NCBI GenBank assembly: GCA_937896275.1
Contig: CALBMW010000573.1
Span: forward strand, 1 to 5,369
Direction: 5' to 3'
DNA: 5,369 bases
Origin: an uncultured Myxococcales bacterium
GTDB taxonomy: Bacteria; Myxococcota_A; Bradymonadia; UBA7976; UBA1532
Part shown: piece after piece, positions 1-5,369 of the stretch
Numbering within the stretch: the first letter of the stretch is position 1
Layout: each line of letters starts with the position of its first letter
Translations under genes and position numbers: made by a program
The notes under the pieces: model-generated
Seen by the model: only the letters and a program-made list of their open reading frames with translations
The model's database searches: none
What the model was told of the DNA's origin: nothing

Positions 1-1
1 G

Positions 2-517
2 TCCGCCCTCGGCCTCGCGACCGTCGCGTCGGCGGGCTCGGTGCTGGCCCTCGTGCTCGGCGCGCTCAGCGTCGCGAGCTTCGCGTTCAACCGCGCCCTG
101 CCCACCGTGCACCTCAACCAGCCGCGCTTCGGCCTCGAGCCCGGCGAGCTGTGGTTGCGCCCGGTGGACGGGCCGCCACCGGTGGGCGCGATGGTCGCGG
201 CCGAGGACGCGCGCGGGCTGCTGACGGTGGCCCCGGTGCTCGCGGGCCCCGGGCAGCGCGTCACGGTCCACGGGGGTCGCTTCCTGGTGGACGGCGCCTA
301 CACCACGATCTCGGCCCCGCTGCCGCGCGGTGAGACCCACGATCGACAAGCCCCCATCGACGTCCCCGAGGGCGCGGTGCTGCTCTTCGACGTCCCCCTG
401 CGTCCCGTGCCGGCCGCGGCGATCCTGGGCGAAGTCGTATACCGTTGGACGCCCCCCGCGGATCGTGGCCCGATGCGGTGGGAGTCGCCGCCGCCACCGG
501 AGCCGGACGCACCATGA
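2..517 (+). CDS. S26 signal peptidase-like membrane protein, 5'-truncated, probable pseudoenzyme
   Basis: The frame is open from the window edge, so the 5' end is missing. A GTG at 41 lies inside the hydrophobic stretch and is unlikely to be the true start. The visible N-terminus is one long hydrophobic, Ala/Leu/Val-rich segment (nt 2-94), consistent with a membrane anchor. After it comes a beta-rich domain with the rhythm of S26 leader peptidases: a PGELW segment in the place of PGD, the segment APVLAGPGQRV (nt 230-262) resembling the family's KRVVGLPGDRV, then GGRFLVDG, and a VPEGAVLLFD...ILGEVV end resembling VPEG.yfvlGDN...iiGrv. In this alignment the nucleophilic Ser falls on Gln (nt 119-121) and the general-base Lys on Ala (nt 230-232), so proteolytic activity is doubtful. 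The C-terminus is Pro-rich. Its stop overlaps the pilT start (ATGA), suggesting cotranscription and perhaps a role at the envelope with the pilus. The fold call is by eye and moderate; the gene itself is more secure. Confidence 0.7.
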   Translation, partial: SALGLATVASAGSVLALVLGALSVASFAFNRALPTVHLNQPRFGLEPGELWLRPVDGPPPVGAMVAAEDARGLLTVAPVLAGPGQRVTVHGGRFLVDGAYTTISAPLPRGETHDRQAPIDVPEGAVLLFDVPLRPVPAAAILGEVVYRWTPPADRGPMRWESPPPPEPDAP

Positions 518-1590
518 ACCCGCTCACCGTCGATCCGCCGATCCTCGACCTGCGCGAGCTGCTGACGGAGGCGCTGCGCCGCGGTGCCAGTGACGTGCAC
601 CTGCTGACGAACCAGCCCCCCGCCTTCCGCATCAACGGCGTGATCGAGCTGTCGCCGCGCGCGCCCCTCGACGAGTCCGCGCTGACGCGCAGCATCGACG
701 CGATCCTCACCGAGCATCAGCGCGGTGACTGGTTCACGAAGAAGCAGCTGTGCTTCTCGTGGAGCCCGCCCGGCATTGGCTACTTCCGCGTGAGCGTGTA
801 CAGCCACATGGGTCGCATGGAGGCCGCGATCCGCATCGGGCAGCGCGCGGTGCCTACCTTCGAGGAGCTGGGCCTGCCCGAGCTGCTCGCCGACCTGGCC
901 ACCAAACCCTACGGCTTGATCCTGGTGACCGGCCCCACCGGCGTGGGCAAGACGACGACGCTCAACGCGATCCTGGGCCGCATCAACGGCGAGGCGCGCA
1001 AGAAGATCATCACCATCGAGGATCCGGTGGAGTTCCTGCTGCCGCCCGGCAAGTCGCTGGTGGTGCAGCAGGAGGTCGGCCTCGACGTGGACACCTTCCA
1101 CAGCGCGCTGCGCCACGCGCTCCGGCAGGATCCCGACATCATCTGCATCGGCGAGCTGCGCGATCTCGAGACGATCTCGGCCGCGCTCACGGCCGCCGAG
1201 ACGGGGCACCTGGTGTTCGGCACGCTGCACACGACCGGGGCCGCGGGCACCATCTCGCGCATCGTGGACGTGTTCCCGTCCGGCCAGCAGCCGCACGTGC
1301 GCATGCAACTCTCGCACGTGCTCCGGGCCACCGTGTCGCAGCGGCTGCTCCCGCGCGCCGACGGCAACGGGCGCCTGTTGATCTACGAGATGATGATCGG
1401 CACGGACGCGGTGAAGAACATCATCCGCGAGGGGCGCCTGCACCAACTCGCCAACGTGCTCCAGACGGGATCCGAGCATGGCATGGTCCGCCAGGACGAG
1501 ATGATCCGCGACGCGTGGCTCGCGGGCTCCATCACCTACGAGACGGCGCACGCGGCGATCGGGGATCCGGCGGTCCTGCGTGGCCGATGA
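514..1590 (+). CDS. pilT: Type IV pilus retraction ATPase PilT
   Basis: This is a 358-residue secretion-superfamily ATPase that depolymerises type IV pili, working as a hexamer at the cytoplasmic face of the inner membrane and powering twitching motility. All family motifs are present in order. They are GASDVHL near residue 24, Walker A GPTGVGKT at 140-147, the Asp box TIEDPVEF with E169/D170, Walker B DPDIICIGELRD at 206-217 with the catalytic Glu at 214, and the His box TGHLVFGTLHT with H232 and H239. The C-terminal AVKNIIRE at 299-306 corresponds to the AIRNLIRE signature that separates PilT from PilB and, usually, PilU. Length matches the family. ATG at 514 was chosen over the upstream in-frame ATG at 445 because homologues begin near here and the ATG overlaps the preceding stop (ATGA). 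A weak GGAG lies 11 bases upstream. No pilB or pilC is visible next to it. Confidence 0.96.
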   Translation: MNPLTVDPPILDLRELLTEALRRGASDVHLLTNQPPAFRINGVIELSPRAPLDESALTRSIDAILTEHQRGDWFTKKQLCFSWSPPGIGYFRVSVYSHMGRMEAAIRIGQRAVPTFEELGLPELLADLATKPYGLILVTGPTGVGKTTTLNAILGRINGEARKKIITIEDPVEFLLPPGKSLVVQQEVGLDVDTFHSALRHALRQDPDIICIGELRDLETISAALTAAETGHLVFGTLHTTGAAGTISRIVDVFPSGQQPHVRMQLSHVLRATVSQRLLPRADGNGRLLIYEMMIGTDAVKNIIREGRLHQLANVLQTGSEHGMVRQDEMIRDAWLAGSITYETAHAAIGDPAVLRGR

Positions 1591-1758
1591 ACCCTCATCG
1601 GCGAGATCGGTCCGAATGCGGGCGCTTGCATGTCATCCAGCCCGAGGTCATCATTACAGCCCTGCTTCAGCGACGGGGCCGTCGGACACGCTGGTGGGCA
1701 GGGGGCTATCGAAAGCCGGCGGCGGCGGCTAAGAATCGGGCATCACGATGAGGCGATC
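1591..1758. other. Intergenic region between pilT and the glyoxalase gene
   Basis: This 168-base gap is the only sizeable spacer in the window and has more A/T in wobble-like positions than the flanking genes. A weak promoter-like pair exists: TTGCAT at 1626-1631 and CATCAT at 1649-1654 with 17-base spacing, matching 3/6 and 4/6 of the sigma-70 consensus. It is only suggestive. Two short inverted repeats occur: CGACG/CGTCG with a 4-base loop (1671-1684) and AGCCG/CGGCT with a GC-rich 7-base loop (1714-1730). Neither is followed by a T-run, so neither is a convincing intrinsic terminator. The region plausibly holds the promoter of the downstream four-gene run, by position rather than by a clear motif. 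Confidence 0.35.
1750..1753 (+). promoter_or_regulatory. Ribosome binding site of the glyoxalase gene
   Basis: GAGG sits five bases before the ATG at 1759. It supports that start over the in-frame ATG at 1630, which would add about 43 residues of unrelated, Arg/Ser-rich sequence in front of the conserved N-terminus. Confidence 0.55.
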
Positions 1759-2184
1759 ATGCGGTTCCTGCACTCGATGATGCGCGTCCTCGATCTCGAG
1801 GCCGCGCTGACCTTCTTCCGTGACCAGCTGGGTATGCGGGAGGTCCGCCGCCGCGACTCGCAGCAGGGGCGGTTCACCCTGGTGTTCCTCGAGACGGGCG
1901 CCCCGGGCGACACCGCCCAACTCGAAATCACCTACAACTGGGATCAGGCAGAGCCCTACACGCAGGGCCGGAACTTCGGCCACCTGGCCTTCGAGGTCGA
2001 CGATGTCTACGCCACCTGCGCGCGCCTGCAGGCCGCTGGCGTGGACATCCTGCGCCCGCCGCGCGATGGCTACATGGCCTTCGTGCGCTCGCCGGACGGC
2101 ATCTCGGTCGAGCTGCTGCAGCGCGGCGAGCGTCGCCCGCCGGCCGAGCCCTGGGCATCGATGGCCAACCAGGGCAGTTGGTGA
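1759..2184 (+). CDS. gloA: Glyoxalase I-type VOC enzyme (lactoylglutathione lyase family)
   Basis: The 141-residue product belongs to the vicinal oxygen chelate superfamily. By family knowledge glyoxalase I isomerises the methylglyoxal-glutathione hemithioacetal to S-lactoylglutathione in the cytosol. Two beta-alpha-beta-beta-beta modules are visible. The first is HSMMRVLDLEAALTFFRDQLGM (residues 5-26) through LEITYNW. The second is GHLAFEVDDVYATCARL through SPDGISVELLQR. The four metal ligands of bacterial GloA are matched at H5, E56, H75 and E118 (E. coli H5, E56, H74, E122), so it is probably an active metalloenzyme. Length is close to the 135 residues of E. coli GloA. The tail PAEPWASMANQGSW resembles the C-termini of a common bacterial subgroup whose true substrate is often unverified. 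It has a good Shine-Dalgarno and is the first gene of a tight run, with the next start 7 bases after its stop. Another VOC activity on a different thiol adduct is possible. Confidence 0.88.
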   Translation: MRFLHSMMRVLDLEAALTFFRDQLGMREVRRRDSQQGRFTLVFLETGAPGDTAQLEITYNWDQAEPYTQGRNFGHLAFEVDDVYATCARLQAAGVDILRPPRDGYMAFVRSPDGISVELLQRGERRPPAEPWASMANQGSW

Positions 2185-2191
2185 CGGGGCG

Positions 2192-3790
2192 ATGACCGAG
2201 ACCACCCCGCGCGACCTCATGCTGGCCCTCATCGGGGGCACCGACACCTGGTCGATGATCGACTCGCTGTGCGACGAGCGACCGCCGGGCGTGGTCGAGG
2301 CGGCCCGCCTGCTGCTGCACGAGGCGGAGGGACAGGGCGCCCTGACCCTCGTACGTCTGCTCGCGCACTGGGGAGGCGACGCCGCCAGTCAGGCGCTGGT
2401 CGACTGCCTGCGCCTGCCCGATCCACCCCTGGTCGCGGCGGCCCTGGAGCACCTCAACCGCCTGCGGGTGCGGGTGCCGGCCTCCCTCGTCGCCCCCCTC
2501 CTGGCGCACGCTGATCACGGCGTGCTCCTGGCTGCGTTGAGCGCGGCGGGCCACACCGGCGATCGTGGCCTCGTCGACGCGTTGGCCGAGTGGCTGCACG
2601 TCGCGGGCGAGGCGCAGGCACGCGCCGCGGTGGCGCTGGGGCGAATCGGGGCCACCGAGCACGCGTGCTCGCTGGCGATTGCCCTGCCCTACCTGGACGA
2701 CCAGGCCTGCGAGGCCTACCTGCTGAGCCTCGAGCTGATGGCGGATCCGGCGGTGATCCCCGCCGTGGTGCGTTGGCTCGAGACGGCCGAGGCGAGATGG
2801 GTGCAGCCCATCGGCCACCTGCTGTGGTGCCTCACGACCCTCGAGCCCCACGAGGAGCACGCTGACACCGAAGCGCAGCGCGCCGCCTGGCTGCGGCTGA
2901 TGCGATCAGACCAACCCGATCGGCCCGCGCTGGCGATCCGGGGCTTCGCGCAGCATGGCCCGCGCATGGTCAGCTTCGGGCTGGTGGGCGGGCAGAGCCA
3001 GGTCTACACGGCCTACGATCACGCCGATCCCGCCGCGCTGGTTCGGTGGAGCCGCTCCCTGTACGTCGGCGGCCAGCGCCTGTTCGACATCGGCAACGAC
3101 GGCAACACCTGCGAAGCGATGCTCACGGTGGCCGGCTGGTCGCCCGAGCGCGCTCACCTCGCCGCCATCGCCCTGGATCGCGCGGTCCGCGACCTCTCGG
3201 CGCTCGACGAGGACGCCATCGAGTCCTGCTTGCCGCTGCTGTCGGCCATGCGCAGCGGGCGCTACGTCGCCAGCCTGCTCGACGTGCCCATCGAGCGCAT
3301 CGAGCATCCCCACGCGAGCTGGATGTCGCGCCGGCGCCAGGTGCGCGCGGGCAGCGGCCCGGTCGATCTGATCTGGGCGCACGGACCCGACGCCGCCGCG
3401 CCGCCGCCCGATCTGGTGCACTACCAGACGCCGATGGCGATCGGCATGAACCCGCCCTTCGTCAGCCTCATGATGCCATCGCAGCCCACCGCGAAGCTCG
3501 AGGCCACCCGCGCCGGGGAAGTCGCGTCGCGCATCGTCCTGGGCGAGCGGCCGGTGATCGTGGCGTTGGGCTGGGTGGACGATCGCGTGGTCGGCGAGCG
3601 CGTCGCCTCGCGCCTGCTCGAGATGGCGGTGATGGACGGCCACCACCGCCTCGAGGCCTACGCGCGCGCCGGCGTACCGGCCCGCGTGCTGGCCCTCTGC
3701 CGCGTCGAGGACTCCTGGGGGCCCCCCACGCACCCCGAGCGCCACCTCAGAGGATGCTTCGAAGCCCTGGGGGCTTCCGCGGGCGCGTGA
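2192..3790 (+). CDS. HEAT-repeat protein with C-terminal DGHHR (ParB/Srx-like) motif
   Basis: The 532-residue product has no signal peptide or membrane segment and is not a named protein I recognise. Residues about 32-215 form repeated amphipathic helix pairs rich in Ala and Leu, for example ALVDCLRLPDPPLVAAALEHL, VLLAALSAAGHTGDRGLVDAL and ARAAVALGRIGATEHACSLA. This is the pattern of HEAT/PBS-lyase-like repeats, which serve as protein-binding scaffolds. A middle region (about 255-315, GLVGGQSQVYTAYDHADP and LFDIGNDGNTCEAM) is unfamiliar. The end carries VIVALGWVDD at 455-464 and MDGHHRLEAYARAGVPARVL at 481-500. A D-G-H-H-R turn before a helix and a strand is typical of ParB N-terminal, sulfiredoxin-like and DUF1015-type domains, where it forms part of a nucleotide or phosphate site. 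ATG at 2192 follows the gloA stop by 7 bases with only a weak GGGG-type ribosome site. The stop overlaps the next GTG. Enzymatic activity is unproven. Confidence 0.85.
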   Translation: MTETTPRDLMLALIGGTDTWSMIDSLCDERPPGVVEAARLLLHEAEGQGALTLVRLLAHWGGDAASQALVDCLRLPDPPLVAAALEHLNRLRVRVPASLVAPLLAHADHGVLLAALSAAGHTGDRGLVDALAEWLHVAGEAQARAAVALGRIGATEHACSLAIALPYLDDQACEAYLLSLELMADPAVIPAVVRWLETAEARWVQPIGHLLWCLTTLEPHEEHADTEAQRAAWLRLMRSDQPDRPALAIRGFAQHGPRMVSFGLVGGQSQVYTAYDHADPAALVRWSRSLYVGGQRLFDIGNDGNTCEAMLTVAGWSPERAHLAAIALDRAVRDLSALDEDAIESCLPLLSAMRSGRYVASLLDVPIERIEHPHASWMSRRRQVRAGSGPVDLIWAHGPDAAAPPPDLVHYQTPMAIGMNPPFVSLMMPSQPTAKLEATRAGEVASRIVLGERPVIVALGWVDDRVVGERVASRLLEMAVMDGHHRLEAYARAGVPARVLALCRVEDSWGPPTHPERHLRGCFEALGASAGA

Positions 3791-4761
3791 GCAAGTCGCC
3801 CCCCACCCGCCGGTTCCTCCGGTCGCCCGGCTCCGTGGCGCCGGTCGAGGCGCCGGCCGCCGACGACAACGGCTTCAACGGCCACGACGATTCCTCCCTG
3901 CGCGTCGACGCCGACGGACACCTGCACCGGGGCGCGCGCCGCACCCTCGACGCCCACCCGGGCCCCCACCACGCGACCCCCGTCATCTTCGACGGCGTGG
4001 AGCACGGGCGCGGGGCAGCGCACCACGCCACCTTGCGGCTGGTGACCCTCAACGTCGCCCACGGTCGCGGCGCGCGCTTCCACCAGACCCTGCTGCGACG
4101 GCGAACGATCGAGGGCCACCTCACCGCCATCGCGACGGTCTTCGACCGCGAGCGCCCCGACGTCGTGGCGCTGCAAGAGGCCGACGGCCCCTGCACCTGG
4201 AGCGGCGGCTTCGACCACGTCGATTGGCTGGCGCGCAACGGCGGCTTCGGATGGCACCTGCGCGGCAGTCACGTGCAAGGGCGGCGGCTGGACTACGGCA
4301 CGGCCCTCCTCAGCCGCCTCGAGCCGCGCGATCCGGTGGCGGTCACCTTCCGGCCTTCGCCGCCGACGCCGAGCAAGGGCTTCGTCGTGGCGACCGTGGA
4401 GCACGCGGGGCACACGATCGACCTCGTCTCGGTGCATCTGGACTTCTCGCGCGGCCGGATCCGGCGCCGCCAGGTGCACGAGTTGGCACAGGTGCTCGAC
4501 GGGCGCGACCACCTGCGGGTCGTGATGGGCGACCTGAACTGCGACTGGCGCGAGCGGGGCGGCACGCTCCGGCTCCTGAGCGATCTGCTCGGCGTGCAGC
4601 CGCACGAGCCCGAGGCCCACGAGGGTCACGGCACCTTCCGCGGGCGAGCGCGCCTGGACTGGGTGCTGACGACGCCCTCGGTGGGCGTGCTGGACTATCG
4701 CGTGCTGCCCGACCGGGTGAGCGATCACCGCGCCGTGCTGGCCCACATCCAACTCCCTTGA
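3787..4761 (+). CDS. Endonuclease/exonuclease/phosphatase (EEP) family hydrolase
   Basis: The 324-residue product has a complete EEP (DNase I-like, exonuclease III-like) core and so is predicted to be a metal-dependent phosphodiesterase or phosphatase. The motifs are LNVAHGRG with N89, ALQEAD with the metal-binding Glu at 131, DYGTALLSR with Y170, VSVHLD with H217, MGDLNCDW with D249 and N251, LDWVL with D291, and VSDHRAV with the D313/H314 catalytic pair. All expected catalytic positions are filled. The substrate cannot be read from sequence: DNA, RNA, sphingolipid or inositol phosphates are all possible. Residues 1 to about 85 precede the domain, are rich in Pro, Ala, Asp, Gly and His, and have no hydrophobic signal. 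GTG at 3787 was chosen because it overlaps the previous stop as GTGA and no in-frame ATG precedes the catalytic core. GTG at 3835 or 3997 are alternatives. Initiation probably depends on coupling to the upstream gene. Confidence 0.9.
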   Translation: MSKSPPTRRFLRSPGSVAPVEAPAADDNGFNGHDDSSLRVDADGHLHRGARRTLDAHPGPHHATPVIFDGVEHGRGAAHHATLRLVTLNVAHGRGARFHQTLLRRRTIEGHLTAIATVFDRERPDVVALQEADGPCTWSGGFDHVDWLARNGGFGWHLRGSHVQGRRLDYGTALLSRLEPRDPVAVTFRPSPPTPSKGFVVATVEHAGHTIDLVSVHLDFSRGRIRRRQVHELAQVLDGRDHLRVVMGDLNCDWRERGGTLRLLSDLLGVQPHEPEAHEGHGTFRGRARLDWVLTTPSVGVLDYRVLPDRVSDHRAVLAHIQLP

Positions 4762-5369
4762 GTCGCTCGCGCCTGCCCAAGCTGCCCGAGCATCTCGTCG
4801 ACGAGATCCACGGTGGCCGCTGCGTGGCCTTCGTGGGGGCCGGCTTCTCGGCGGCCGCCCATCTGCCTGACTGGCGCGCCCTCTTGACCGACATCGCCGC
4901 CGATCCCGGGCTCGAGGTCGCCGTGCGCGAGCACGTGCAGCGCATGGTGTCGCGGCCCGACGCCGGCGCGCACGAGTTCGATCAGGCCGCGCAGCTCGTC
5001 GAGGATCAGATCGGTCGGGCCGACTTCCTCGCCGCCCTCCGCGAGCGGCTGCAACCCCGCGCCCTGGGCGACGGCATGGAGGCGCGCCTGCGATGGCTGC
5101 GCGGCATCCCCTTCCGCGCGGTGGTCACCACCAACTTCGATCCGATCCTGGAGGGGCGCGTCCCCTCGCCCGCGGTCTACCGCGACCTTCTGCGGCCGAG
5201 CAGCTACCGCTGGTGGGAGGAGGCGTTCTGGACCGACACGCCCCGCGGCGCCGCGGTCCTGAAGATCCACGGCGACGTGCGGCAGGCGGACCACGACGCG
5301 GCCATCGTGCTGACGCGCCAGGACTATCGCCGCCGGCTCTATCACGACCCCGGCTACATGACCTTCCTG
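4758..5369 (+). CDS. SIR2-like domain protein (predicted NAD-binding/NADase), 3'-truncated
   Basis: The frame remains open to the window end, giving the first 204 residues. The N-terminus reads LPEHLVDEIHGGRCVAFVGAGFSAAAH in outline, with the SIR2 nucleotide-binding GAGFS at 27-31 and LPDW soon after, the usual opening of bacterial SIR2-like (SIR2_2-type) proteins. VVTTNFD follows with N126 and D128, and KIHGD at 169-173 with H171. The Asn and His correspond to residues essential in sirtuins and in SIR2 NADases of anti-phage systems. A conserved-looking LTRQDYRRRLY follows. The zinc-binding cysteines of protein deacylases are absent in the visible part (the only Cys is C22), which favours the NADase-like branch. 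TTG at 4758 was chosen because it overlaps the previous stop (TTGA). The next in-frame ATG lies beyond the GAGFS motif. Effector role, extra C-terminal domains and full length cannot be seen here. Confidence 0.87.
   Translation, partial: MSRSRLPKLPEHLVDEIHGGRCVAFVGAGFSAAAHLPDWRALLTDIAADPGLEVAVREHVQRMVSRPDAGAHEFDQAAQLVEDQIGRADFLAALRERLQPRALGDGMEARLRWLRGIPFRAVVTTNFDPILEGRVPSPAVYRDLLRPSSYRWWEEAFWTDTPRGAAVLKIHGDVRQADHDAAIVLTRQDYRRRLYHDPGYMTFL

Noticed and set aside
445..513. Upstream ATG extending PilT by 23 residues.
   Set aside because: The extension lies inside the preceding gene, is unlike PilT N-termini, and the ATG at 514 gives the usual length and an ATGA junction.
298..1551. Long open frame on the minus strand across pilT.
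   Set aside because: It is the antisense shadow of a clear pilT gene in high-GC DNA. The product is Arg/His/Ala-rich with no recognisable domain.
1671..1684. Inverted repeat CGACG/CGTCG as an intrinsic terminator of pilT.
   Set aside because: The stem is only 5 bp and no T-run follows.
1587..1751. A 54-codon open frame starting in an ATGA overlap with the pilT stop and ending 7 bases before gloA.
   Set aside because: Only about 63% of its third positions are G or C, with many CGA, ACA, TCA and GCA codons unlike the neighbours. The product is a featureless Arg-rich peptide, so it is probably chance within the intergenic gap.
1630..1758. Upstream ATG extending the glyoxalase.
   Set aside because: The start at 1759 has a Shine-Dalgarno and places the first metal ligand at His5 as in E. 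coli GloA.
2906..3745. Minus-strand open frame opposite the HEAT gene.
   Set aside because: The composition is typical of an antisense shadow, and the + strand frame continues coherently through the region to a coupled downstream gene.
3658..4752. Minus-strand open frame opposite the EEP gene.
   Set aside because: The + strand carries every EEP catalytic motif; the antisense product is featureless.
4725..5345. Minus-strand open frame opposite the SIR2 gene.
   Set aside because: The + strand frame has GAGFS, TTNFD and KIHGD in the right order and spacing. The antisense product has no motif.

Overview
The window is very GC-rich, with codon third positions overwhelmingly G or C. It carries six densely packed genes, all on the + strand. 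High GC, 4-base start/stop overlaps, a type IV pilus retraction ATPase and HEAT-repeat and SIR2-like proteins would suit a Myxococcota-like (former deltaproteobacterial) or similar high-GC Gram-negative bacterium. That assignment is a guess from style, not from a marker gene.

Region 1 (2-1590) holds the 3' part of a membrane-anchored protein that resembles the S26 signal peptidase fold but appears to lack the Ser/Lys catalytic dyad. It overlaps by ATGA a complete pilT encoding the hexameric ATPase that retracts type IV pili. Region 2 (1591-1758) is a 168-base gap with weaker GC3 character than its neighbours. It is the only intergenic stretch long enough to hold a promoter for what follows.

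Region 3 (1759-5369) is a four-gene head-to-tail run. It contains a glyoxalase I-type VOC enzyme with all four metal ligands, then after 7 bases a 532-residue HEAT-repeat protein ending in a DGHHR motif reminiscent of the ParB/sulfiredoxin-like fold. Next come an endonuclease/exonuclease/phosphatase (EEP) family hydrolase (GTGA overlap) and the N-terminal 204 residues of a SIR2-like NAD-binding/NADase protein (TTGA overlap, leaving the window). The last two genes start with GTG and TTG and are probably translated by coupling to the gene before.

The most interesting element is the chain HEAT/DGHHR protein - EEP hydrolase - SIR2-like protein. SIR2-like NADases of this type are frequent effectors in anti-phage systems, and EEP enzymes can be nucleases. 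The tight coupling makes a joint function plausible, but nothing in the window proves a defence role. The glyoxalase and pilT neighbours look like ordinary chromosomal genes, and no mobile element, tRNA, rRNA or CRISPR array is visible.
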